From the NCBI GenBank assembly GCA_040901765.1, contig JBBDYG010000051.1, forward strand, positions 1 through 5,536: a DNA stretch of 5,536 nt, read 5' to 3'. Below are positions 1 through 5,487 of the stretch, in pieces (position 1 is the stretch's first letter; the number at the start of each line of letters is the position of its first letter). The notes under the pieces are model-generated. The model saw only the letters and a list, made by a program, of their open reading frames with translations. It searched no databases and had not been told where the DNA came from. A program made the position numbers and the translations under genes. Source of the stretch: JBBDYG01 sp040901765 (GTDB lineage Bacteria > Planctomycetota > Planctomycetia > Pirellulales > Lacipirellulaceae).

Positions 1-1
1 A

Positions 2-50
2 CCAGCCCTCACGCTCGTCGCCTAGAAAACGACACTTGTTCAACGGGCTG
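2..50 (+). repeat. Left copy of 49-bp contig-end inverted repeat
   Basis: This 49-bp stretch is the exact reverse complement of positions 5488-5536, so the contig has perfect inverted repeats at its ends. The shared sequence stops at position 50, just after GGGCTG, and the facing edge (positions 3-8) reads CAGCCC. The unit is therefore bounded by short inverted ends and looks like a discrete dispersed repeat (REP- or MITE-like) rather than a random overlap. It encodes nothing recognisable. Multi-copy repeats commonly end contigs, so its being at both ends probably reflects assembly breakage at two genomic copies. A true pair of terminal inverted repeats of a mobile element is the alternative. 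Confidence 0.8.
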
Positions 51-203
51 TTAACAATGCGTGTGGACGAGCGCTTGCCGTGAGACGAATCCTATCCCAA
101 GAAGCCCGTGACGAATTCCGATCAAGAAGCCGCGAAGGACTACACCCGCTACACCAGTTTAGGGATTTCAGGGATGTTCAGCGACGTTCCCCAGCGCTCG
201 CAC

Positions 204-266
204 CATAAGAAAACGTCGGGAATTATGCAAATGCCCGATGTTTGTTGAGGGGCCGGATTTCTTATG
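204..266. repeat. Imperfect dyad adjoining the broken tRNA
   Basis: CATAAGAAA at 204-212 is the exact inverse of TTTCTTATG at 258-266. Inside it, 211-220 pairs with 234-243 over ten positions with one G-T pair, around a 13-nt loop. The outer right arm contains the anticodon CAT and the 3' side of the anticodon loop of the half tRNA-Met gene. The dyad therefore starts where tRNA similarity ends. No T-tract follows the structure, so it does not look like an intrinsic terminator. It may be part of a recombination site or a small inserted palindrome; the sequence alone does not decide. Confidence 0.5.
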
Positions 267-300
267 ATTCCGCTGCTCTAACCAACTGAGCTACTCCGCC
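262..300 (-). tRNA. 5' half of tRNA-Met (CAT anticodon), truncated in the anticodon loop
   Basis: Read on the minus strand, position 300 begins a canonical tRNA 5' half. It has a GGCGGAG acceptor strand (300-294), TA at positions 8-9, a D-arm with the stem GCTC/GAGC and loop AGTTGGTTA (291-275), A26, the 5' anticodon strand GCGGA (273-269) and the loop ATCATAA (268-262), giving anticodon CAT. The 3' side is missing: the expected TCCGC strand, variable loop, TTCGA T-arm and CTCCGCC acceptor strand are not found downstream to the contig end. The D-arm fits elongator tRNA-Met; a CAT-reading tRNA-Ile is the other option. It lies 71 nt past the ATP-grasp stop. It is probably a nonfunctional fragment left by integration or rearrangement at the anticodon loop, a common integrase target. 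Confidence 0.65.
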
Positions 301-364
301 GCGGTGAGCTTGGAATTTTACCGGATTGCGGGCTGCGAGCAAGGCGGGCCGGGTCGCGCGTGGA

Positions 365-381
365 GCGGCGGCTAGCGCCGC
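365..381. other. GC-rich hairpin over the ATP-grasp stop codon
   Basis: GCGGCG (365-370) and CGCCGC (376-381) form a perfect 6-bp stem around a 5-nt loop that contains the stop codon of the ATP-grasp gene (372-374). No T-run follows on the minus strand, so it is not a classical Rho-independent terminator. It could still slow RNA decay or polymerase at the operon end; that is a guess from position only. Confidence 0.3.
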
Positions 382-1256
382 GCGGAGATTTCCGTCAGCA
401 CGATCGCTGCAACATCGGTGCCCGTGGCGCGCGACAAGGCTTGCCAGCCGGGGACCGCGTTTACCTCAATTGCGTACATCGTTCCGTCGCGGCCGGGCAG
501 CAAGTCCACGCCCGCCAGCGGAGCACCTACGGCCGCAGCCGCGCGGTGGGCGAGGCTTGCAAGCTCTGCTGTTACGTCCATCGGCTCGGCCGTCGCGCCG
601 CGAGAGACGTTCGTGCGCCAATCGAGCGGATTGCGACGGCGCATGCCCAGCACCCGCTCGCCGATCACCAGCAACCGGAGATCGCAACCCTCGTGGTCGA
701 TAAACTTCTGCAAGTAGATCACACCGCCTAGTTGCGCGATTAGCGCGAATGCCCGCTGTGCGACATTCTCGTCCTGCAGCCGGGCGATGCCGCGGCCTTC
801 GCTGCCGAACAGCGGTTTCATTACCACGTCGCCGCCGAGGGTGTGGAAAGCATCGAGCGCCGCGTCGACTGTTTGACAGACGGCCGTCGGCGGTACAGGT
901 AGGCCCGTTGCGGCAAGTCGCGCCGTGGCGAGGTACTTGTCCACCGCGACTTCAATCGCTTTGGGCGGATTGATCACCAAGGTTCCCGCGGCTTCGAGCT
1001 GTGCGAGCGCGTCCATGCGGAACACGACCTGTTCGAGCGATCCCGGCGGCATGGTGCGCACGAGCACGGCGTCGAAGTCGTGGAGCGACGTGCCGGCGGA
1101 AGAGACCGATTTGGGATTTACGATTGCGGATTGCGGATTGATGGAAGCGGCTACTTCGGCGAACGGGAGCGAGTCGATTACGTGCCGATCTCCCGCGGCG
1201 CGACGCAGGTCGGCCAGATACCAGCTTCGCGGGGAGCCAAGAACGGCGATGCGCAT
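372..1256 (-). CDS. RimK-like ATP-grasp ligase, probably an H4MPT/methylofuran glutamate ligase
   Basis: This 294-residue protein has the ATP-grasp layout. The N-terminal pre-ATP domain covers residues 1-100. VDKYL (105-109) and GLPVPPT (118-124) follow, then the lysine of VVMKPLFGSEGRGI (144-157) that contacts ATP. RLLVIGERVLGMRRR (194-208) and RTN (214-216) resemble RimK. EVNAVPGW (264-271) is the metal-binding end of the active site. The family ligates glutamate to peptides or cofactors. Archaeal MptN glutamylates H4MPT, and ATP-grasp 'orf7' of methylotrophs lies in H4MPT gene clusters. The neighbour mch supports such a role, but the acceptor (H4MPT, methylofuran or other) is not shown by sequence. 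The ATG start gives a clean MRIAVLGSP strand. Residues 39-50, INPQSAIVNPKS, are encoded by a heptameric DNA repeat and look inserted in a surface linker. The cytoplasm is the expected location. Confidence 0.9.
   Translation of the reverse strand: MRIAVLGSPRSWYLADLRRAAGDRHVIDSLPFAEVAASINPQSAIVNPKSVSSAGTSLHDFDAVLVRTMPPGSLEQVVFRMDALAQLEAAGTLVINPPKAIEVAVDKYLATARLAATGLPVPPTAVCQTVDAALDAFHTLGGDVVMKPLFGSEGRGIARLQDENVAQRAFALIAQLGGVIYLQKFIDHEGCDLRLLVIGERVLGMRRRNPLDWRTNVSRGATAEPMDVTAELASLAHRAAAAVGAPLAGVDLLPGRDGTMYAIEVNAVPGWQALSRATGTDVAAIVLTEISARR
1108..1142 (-). repeat. Heptameric GGATTGC repeat array inside the ATP-grasp gene
   Basis: On the plus strand this reads as successive 7-mers of the type GGATTGC (GGATTTA, CGATTGC, GGATTGC, GGATTGA). 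Seven nucleotides against a 3-nt code gives a 7-residue protein period, visible as NPQSAI then NPKS. Heptad repeats of this type, giving 'AIRNPQS' peptides, are familiar to me as dispersed tandem repeats in some bacterial genomes; that statement is recollection, not a search result. It stays in frame between the first and second strand regions of the pre-ATP domain. Confidence 0.75.
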
Positions 1257-1271
1257 AGTTAATGGTCCGAG

Positions 1272-1336
1272 AGCCGTCGCACCACGTGCGACATGGGTCC
1301 GTGTCGCACNNNNNNNNNNNNNNNNNTGCGACGGCT
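1272..1336. repeat. Palindromic repeat, intergenic copy, interrupted by the assembly gap
   Basis: The left arm and loop (1272-1309) match the copy at 3704-3755 at 35 of 38 positions, and the right end TGCGACGGCT (1327-1336) matches 10 of 10. In the other copy only four bases (GTGG) separate these two parts, so the 17 Ns probably stand for about 4 real bases. The left arm is a perfect complement of the right arm seen in the other copy. The element fills most of the space between mch and the ATP-grasp gene, and its edge supplies the AG of the mch TAG stop codon (1335-1337). Confidence 0.85.
1310..1326. other. Assembly gap (17 N)
   Basis: Seventeen undetermined bases lie within the right arm of the palindromic repeat. 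The gap falls between genes, so neither mch nor the ATP-grasp coding sequence is affected. A hairpin-forming multi-copy repeat explains why assembly or sequencing failed here. Confidence 0.98.
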
Positions 1337-2282
1337 AATGGAAGGAAGCCTCTAGTACCGCGGGTTCGAACTTCCCGAAGCGGAACGTATGACCCGTGTC
1401 GAGATTGACGAACGTCACGACCGCGGGGCTGAACAGGGCGCGGTCGATTTTGTAAAAATCGTTGCCGGCGGCGGCGAAGATTTCCTTGAACGGCCGGCCG
1501 TGATCGAGCGAAGCACTGCTGGGCGTTTGCGGTCCCACCACTTGCAGCGATTCGTCATCGCCGCGGACGTAGAGCAATGCGTGACCGCCATACAAGATCG
1601 CGTCATTCGTGCGGCCAATGGCGGAGAGAAAATCCGCGGAAACGGGCGGCAGCGGAGCAATGCCCCAACCACTCTCCACGCGATGCAAGTCGAACTTTAG
1701 CTCGTGCAGTTTGTGGAGCGCCGTCTCGATGCTGCGGGCCACGACCTGCACTGTGCCCGCTTGGCTAGTGGTCGGAGCCACCAACAGCGTGAGACCCTCG
1801 GGCCGCACATTACACTTCTGCGCGATCTCCATTGCAACTGCATCCGGCGGCAACTTGTCGGCTTCGAGCACTCCGACGGCGACATCGGCTGATTCGCGCA
1901 GACCGATGTCGTTGAACAACTCTTCGCGCCCCGCCGCGGCCCGCATGGGGCCAGATCCCATCGCGAAGAACTTTTCGCCTTTTACTTCCCACCCGGCGTA
2001 CTGCGAGGCCATGCAGGCCGCAACGGGATGATCGGTGCGAAATGCTATGGCAGGGTAATCGCCGTGCGGGACGATTTGCACTTCACCTAAGCCGGCGAGA
2101 CATACCTCTGCCAGACGGCGCCCCGCTTCGAGACCGCCACGAGACTTCACACCGCAATCGATGACTGTGGCGCCGCACGGCAAAGTGGTGACTTCGATGC
2201 GCAACTCTCCCGCGTCACGGCGGATTGATTTGCAGAGTTGGTGGGCGCGTTGGTTGAGCATGAATTTATGTGGAACTGGCAC
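1335..2282 (-). CDS. mch: Methenyl-tetrahydromethanopterin cyclohydrolase (Mch)
   Basis: Mch (EC 3.5.4.27) interconverts 5,10-methenyl-H4MPT and N5-formyl-H4MPT in the cytoplasm, in the H4MPT C1 oxidation branch. The 315 residues are full length for the family. Conserved blocks include SRGGLEAGRRLAEVCLAGLG (47-66), QYAGW (94-98), FFAMGSGP (105-112), APTTSQAGTVQVVAR (169-183), ALHKLHEL (188-195), GRTNDAILYGG (223-233), the PSSAS...DHGRPFKEIF region (254-269), NDFYKID (274-280) and the terminal FEPAVLEASF (305-314). The last is close to the EPQLVDASFV ending of the Methylobacterium enzyme as I recall it. Position 2282 gives a GTG start; an ATG at 2261 (MLNQRAHQL, 308 residues) is equally plausible and places the start nearer to that of relatives. 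It lies 71 nt after the TIGR03545 gene and upstream of the ATP-grasp gene, as in other H4MPT clusters. Its stop codon merges with the palindromic repeat. Confidence 0.96.
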   Translation of the reverse strand: MPVPHKFMLNQRAHQLCKSIRRDAGELRIEVTTLPCGATVIDCGVKSRGGLEAGRRLAEVCLAGLGEVQIVPHGDYPAIAFRTDHPVAACMASQYAGWEVKGEKFFAMGSGPMRAAAGREELFNDIGLRESADVAVGVLEADKLPPDAVAMEIAQKCNVRPEGLTLLVAPTTSQAGTVQVVARSIETALHKLHELKFDLHRVESGWGIAPLPPVSADFLSAIGRTNDAILYGGHALLYVRGDDESLQVVGPQTPSSASLDHGRPFKEIFAAAGNDFYKIDRALFSPAVVTFVNLDTGHTFRFGKFEPAVLEASFH

Positions 2283-2298
2283 GTCATGCCCGTGTGTG

Positions 2299-2349
2299 CG
2301 TCACTTCGACACTCGAATGCGAGTTTCGGAGAAACTCGCCCACGTGACG
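2299..2349. other. Nested palindrome between the TIGR03545 gene and mch
   Basis: A perfect 9-bp stem (2319-2327 with 2331-2339) closes a 3-nt loop, and an outer pair CGTCAC (2299-2304) with GTGACG (2344-2349) encloses it. Together they take up most of the 71-nt spacer before mch. There is no T-tract on the minus-strand side, so it is not a standard intrinsic terminator. It could be a processing or attenuation structure that separates mch expression from the upstream pair, an operator, or a REP-like relic. No mch promoter boxes are convincing. Confidence 0.55.
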
Positions 2350-2353
2350 GATT

Positions 2354-4147
2354 TTACTTGAAGAGCGAACCGGCGGGGAGGCGGCCGAACTGTTCGGCGG
2401 AGAACGGCTGCGCCAGATCGGGGCCGAGAAGCTTGGCGAGCATTTGCTCGGGTTGGGCCAGCAGTGGGGCGACCTCCGCGGTGAGTGAATCAACCGTCGA
2501 GCGCATTGCCGTCAGGTGTTGCTCCGTCTGTGCGCGGGCGGAGGCCAGGATTCTTTCGCGCTGTCGATCAATTACCGCCACGACGGTGCTATGCAGTGCG
2601 TTCTGCATCGTTGGGCCGAGTGTGGAGCTAATCTGCACCTGCGGCTTTGCGAGCGTGCCGGTCAACACGACTTGCGTCGAAATCTCGTTTACGCGGCCGA
2701 GCGAAGCGGTAAGCGCCTGCTGAATCTCGGGGGTGCCAAGCCGCTGCGCGAGATGCGGTGTAATGTCCACGGACTTCTGCACCAGTTCGATATTGCCTGT
2801 GAGTTTTTCGTCGTCCAAGAGAAGGGCGATTTGCAACGCCGCAGTACTTTGGCTGACGGCAAGTGACATGTGTTCCGGCTTACCGAGACTCATGCCGGGA
2901 ATCGCCAACCCGTTGCAGACGGCGAGAAGCTCATCGCGGGGCGTTTCGCGCGTTCGATCAATGACGGCCTGAACCTGAATTGGCAACGGCCCTTGTGTTA
3001 CCAGCCGCAGACGTAACGGTTGGCCGTGCAATTGCGGCTCGGTGGTGAAGTCGGTGAGCGTACCGGCAATTTCGAGCGGCCGACCGCCGACCTGCGCAAC
3101 GCCATGCAAGTCGATGGTCCGAACCAGCACGTCGGGGTATCGTTTCACACCGGCGAACAGTATGTTTTCGCCGCGGCTGCGCTCGAACTTCGGTGCCTGG
3201 CCTTTGCTTGGGATGATTTTCCTTGCCCAGCCGAGCCACTCGACAAGTTCTCGCACGGGGCCGTCGAGCTGCTCGGTCAAGAGATATGCCGTGAGATCGC
3301 TCGCATCAAGTGCCTCGACACTCAGTTGATCGCGGATGAATCGCTCGTCGCGTTCGCGGGCAGCAATCACGCGCTGGCGATCGGCTTCGACCAATCCCGG
3401 AAGCTCTTGCAGTCGGGCCTGTAGGTCTTGCGTTTGTTGTTGCAACGACTTCACCCGCCCGGGCAACGCGCGCAGGAACTCGGCATTGCGAAGTGGGTTT
3501 TGGTTTGCGGCTTTCGTTTCGACCGTCAGTTGCTCGACGCCCGACTTCAGCAGCTTCGCCGCGGCGGACAGCGATTCGCATTCGGCCGGCCACTTCGCGG
3601 CCAGCTCCTCGGCCAGACGAACGGACTCGAATTGCCCGCGCGCATCGAGCGAAAGTTTCTTCTCGACGTCGGCGAGCCAGTTCGCTGCGTATGCGGCAGC
3701 CTGAGCCGTCGCATCGCGTGCGACATGGCTCCGTGTCGCACGTGGTGCGACGGCTTCCGTTGGTGGTAATTCGCCGGATGTTTCGCGCGCAGTGCCAAAG
3801 CGCAGGCCGCGAATGATGCCGTGGTTGACCACGGCCTGCTTACGGAGCAGCGCTGCGGTGTCGAGGTTAAGCTCCACCAATTCGACCGACGCCAGATTCT
3901 GCATTGCTTGGTCGGGGTCGGCGATTTCGAGGCCCTTGATCGCCACCCGCGTATGCAGAAGCGAGGCACGAGTCTCCGCGACGTCGACGCGGGCGCCGGT
4001 CAACGCGGGGCCGGCGCTGGTGATCGACCACTTCAAGAGCCAGGCAGTGCCGTGCTCGCTTGCCGCCCACAGGACGCACAAGATCGCCAGTCGCGGCAAC
4101 AGGTAACCCCAGCGGAAGATTCGCACTTCGCTTAGGCCTCCTGCCAT
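2354..4147 (-). CDS. TIGR03545 family membrane-anchored AsmA-like protein
   Basis: This 597-residue protein has one N-terminal hydrophobic segment (about 14-40), then an AsmA-like stretch (about 45-125) with GLEIADPDQAMQNLASVELV (72-91) and GLRFGTAR (114-121). A linker (122-150) leads to a long helical, probably coiled-coil region (about 155-290), and a C-terminal beta-rich part starts near ILFAGVKRYPDVLVRTIDLHG. This order matches TIGR03545, an uncharacterised family of bacteria with outer membranes that is typically encoded beside TIGR03546. The pair is intact here and overlaps by 16 nt, implying translational coupling. A periplasmic, membrane-tethered position and a role in envelope lipid or protein handling are inferences from AsmA-like proteins only. 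Residues 131-148 (EAVAPRATRSHVARDATA) are encoded by a palindromic repeat and lie in the linker, where an insertion would be tolerated. The start ATG is supported by the immediately following hydrophobic segment. Confidence 0.85.
   Translation of the reverse strand: MAGGLSEVRIFRWGYLLPRLAILCVLWAASEHGTAWLLKWSITSAGPALTGARVDVAETRASLLHTRVAIKGLEIADPDQAMQNLASVELVELNLDTAALLRKQAVVNHGIIRGLRFGTARETSGELPPTEAVAPRATRSHVARDATAQAAAYAANWLADVEKKLSLDARGQFESVRLAEELAAKWPAECESLSAAAKLLKSGVEQLTVETKAANQNPLRNAEFLRALPGRVKSLQQQTQDLQARLQELPGLVEADRQRVIAARERDERFIRDQLSVEALDASDLTAYLLTEQLDGPVRELVEWLGWARKIIPSKGQAPKFERSRGENILFAGVKRYPDVLVRTIDLHGVAQVGGRPLEIAGTLTDFTTEPQLHGQPLRLRLVTQGPLPIQVQAVIDRTRETPRDELLAVCNGLAIPGMSLGKPEHMSLAVSQSTAALQIALLLDDEKLTGNIELVQKSVDITPHLAQRLGTPEIQQALTASLGRVNEISTQVVLTGTLAKPQVQISSTLGPTMQNALHSTVVAVIDRQRERILASARAQTEQHLTAMRSTVDSLTAEVAPLLAQPEQMLAKLLGPDLAQPFSAEQFGRLPAGSLFK
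3704..3755. repeat. 52-bp palindromic repeat read in frame within the TIGR03545 gene
   Basis: The two 26-nt halves are complementary at 22 positions. Three of the four mismatches are T-G pairs in plus-strand RNA, and the fourth is in the loop. Ends are AGCCGTCGCA and TGCGACGGCT. A second copy lies at 1272-1336. Here it encodes residues 131-148 of the TIGR03545 protein without a stop or frame break. Because 52 is not a multiple of three, a clean insertion would have shifted the frame, so flanking bases must have been duplicated, lost or adjusted. The arrangement resembles in principle the palindromic elements found inside Rickettsia genes. Confidence 0.88.
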
Positions 4148-4641
4148 TTCGTGGTGAGTTGTAGGCCGAGCAGCACACGCGTGACGCGGTAACGGCGCAG
4201 GTACGCGGCGACTTTCGGCTGCAATGCCTCGAACGAAAACGCGCTAAACCAGTAGCACGGGTACGATAGGTAGATTGCCAGCAGCAGCGACCCCATCACC
4301 ACCGTGTTGTTGAATCCGATCCACGGCCCAAGCGGCATATCGTAGATGGCGACGAACGCCCCTTGCAACCACGCCGTTTCGAGCACGTCTTTGCCGATTC
4401 GGTGCGTGAAGCCATCAGTGAAGGTGCCAATCGCCGAGAACAGCACCGCGGCCACCATCCCCGCCGAGCGGTTCACCTTCAGGCCAAATAGCAACATGCC
4501 CAGCGCGACGGCAATCAAGTTTCCCTTCGGCACGAGGCCGAGCATCATGCCAAGCGTAACCCCCGCGGCAAGCTGCCGGGGCGAGTCGTTGCCAAGCAAT
4601 GCACCGGCAAACTGGCGGAGTGGCGTAAACAGGAACGACAT
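4132..4641 (-). CDS. TIGR03546 family small multipass membrane protein
   Basis: The 169-residue product is hydrophobic with probable membrane segments at about 24-52, 60-75 and 106-135. LGLVPKGNLIAVALG (34-48) and WIGFNNTVVMGSLLLA (107-122) are the features I associate with TIGR03546 and related DUF2062 proteins. Length is normal for the family. The family is uncharacterised, is typically encoded next to TIGR03545, and that partner follows directly with a 16-nt overlap (4132-4147). It is the first gene of the apparent four-gene operon. The ATG at 4641 opens an amphipathic N-terminus. No good Shine-Dalgarno sequence precedes it, so initiation may not rely on one. Confidence 0.88.
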   Translation of the reverse strand: MSFLFTPLRQFAGALLGNDSPRQLAAGVTLGMMLGLVPKGNLIAVALGMLLFGLKVNRSAGMVAAVLFSAIGTFTDGFTHRIGKDVLETAWLQGAFVAIYDMPLGPWIGFNNTVVMGSLLLAIYLSYPCYWFSAFSFEALQPKVAAYLRRYRVTRVLLGLQLTTKWQEA

Positions 4642-4849
4642 CGCACGGGGGAACGAAGTGGTGGGCTGAAAACCATTGCTAGCAGCATCGCGTAGCGCAG
4701 CTAACGGTGGTATCGACCATTCCGGTGGCGCGATTAAAGCACGTGAGGTGTGCCCGCACAGTCTGCCAAGGACTAGCCTGCCGCTGCAGCCTTTCTAGGT
4801 TAGGAAAGCTTGCATGAAGCGGTGCAAACCCAACTCATCACCGTGGCCT
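4642..4849. other. Intergenic region upstream of the four-gene operon
   Basis: These 208 bases separate the PEP-CTERM gene's stop from the TIGR03546 start, and both genes are read leftward. The operon promoter should lie here. I find no convincing paired -35/-10 boxes; TTGGCA-like sequence occurs on the minus strand near 4770 but lacks a suitable partner. A weak stem, CTTTC with GAAAG (about 4792-4809), follows the PEP-CTERM gene but has no T-tract. No small gene is evident. Confidence 0.5.
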
Positions 4850-5485
4850 TCATGGCCATATCGCTGGCGCGCTATGCTGCGGTGCGTTACGAGCGAATCC
4901 TTTGAAAGCGGCGTTCTGCCAAAATCGGAACCGGGCAACAACGGCCGCAACTCCAAGAACGAATAGGATCACCGATCCCGGCTCGGGGACCAATGTCGCC
5001 ATGCGAAATCCTGTGTAGGGATTTGTACCACCGCCGAATCCGCCCCCATTAAAACTTCGTTGATTGGAAGATATTCCACCGATTGACTCCCATGCGCCAC
5101 CGCGTACTACTTGACCAAAAGTTGAATAGTAGAGCGAATCGGTCATTTCCTGCACATTACCTGTCTGGTCAAACGTGCCATAGTAGCTTTGTGAAAGACT
5201 GTATGCGCCGACGTCCGTAAGATAGTTCTCATCGTATGGATAGCCATCGACGCCTTCGACGGCGTAGTCGTCGTCGTAGCCATTGTCTAAGATATGATCT
5301 CTCTTGCGAAAGTTTCCCGTGCTCGTCGGATCGGGCGAATTGAGATAATTGGGATCGTCAGAATAGATTTCGTCGAAGGAATCGACCTGAGTTGCAAAGT
5401 GCCAATAGTTGTCATCGCCAGGTGGCCCGCCCACGGCCGCCGACCGAGGATCGTAATAAGCCGCCTTATACCACTCGTCCTCGCT
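4850..5485 (-). CDS. PEP-CTERM protein with FGE-like (SUMF1) domain, 5' truncated
   Basis: From 5485 leftward the frame reads SEDEWYKAAYYDP, a hallmark of the formylglycine-generating-enzyme-like fold (PF03781), followed by YGTFDQTGNVQEMTD, QVVRGGAWES and NPYTGFRMA, the remaining conserved blocks of that fold. Then VPEPGSVILFVLGVAAVVARFRFW forms a PEP-CTERM sorting signal: VPEP, one membrane segment, basic cluster. The protein is expected to be exported, processed and surface- or envelope-attached. In such proteins the FGE fold is probably a binding or structural module, not a working sulfatase activator. The N-terminal part of the fold and the signal peptide are missing: upstream of 5485 the frame runs into the contig-end repeat and reaches a TAG at 5513-5515. 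An internal GTG at 5434 would not give a complete domain. The roughly 25-residue tail after the basic cluster is longer than usual for PEP-CTERM proteins. Confidence 0.87.
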   Translation of the reverse strand, partial: SEDEWYKAAYYDPRSAAVGGPPGDDNYWHFATQVDSFDEIYSDDPNYLNSPDPTSTGNFRKRDHILDNGYDDDYAVEGVDGYPYDENYLTDVGAYSLSQSYYGTFDQTGNVQEMTDSLYYSTFGQVVRGGAWESIGGISSNQRSFNGGGFGGGTNPYTGFRMATLVPEPGSVILFVLGVAAVVARFRFWQNAAFKGFARNAPQHSAPAIWP

Positions 5486-5487
5486 AG

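Noticed and set aside
84..248. Open plus-strand frame of about 54 codons (contains AAKDYTRYTSLGISGMF)
   Set aside because: Short, no clear start or ribosome site, no recognised domain, and its end overlaps the dyad; integrase-tail resemblance was too vague to claim.
1..262. Group I intron interrupting the tRNA-Met anticodon loop
   Set aside because: The minus strand has a TAGTCC near 140 that recalls a core element, but no coherent P/Q/R/S set, and no 3' exon is present before the contig ends.
1108..1142. CRISPR-like array
   Set aside because: Units are 7 nt with no spacers, so this is a simple tandem repeat.
925..1338. Plus-strand open frame opposite the ATP-grasp gene
   Set aside because: It crosses the N gap, has no family similarity and mirrors a well-supported minus-strand gene.
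1362..1371. GGTTCGAAC resembling a tRNA T-arm
   Set aside because: It lies within conserved Mch coding sequence (the FEPAV region), has no paired 5-bp stem and no acceptor strand nearby.
3020..3424. Plus-strand open frame opposite the TIGR03545 gene
   Set aside because: Consistent with a GC-rich shadow of the real gene; no recognisable motif.
4786..4812. Terminator for the PEP-CTERM gene
   Set aside because: Stem is only about 5 bp and no T-run follows on the minus strand.
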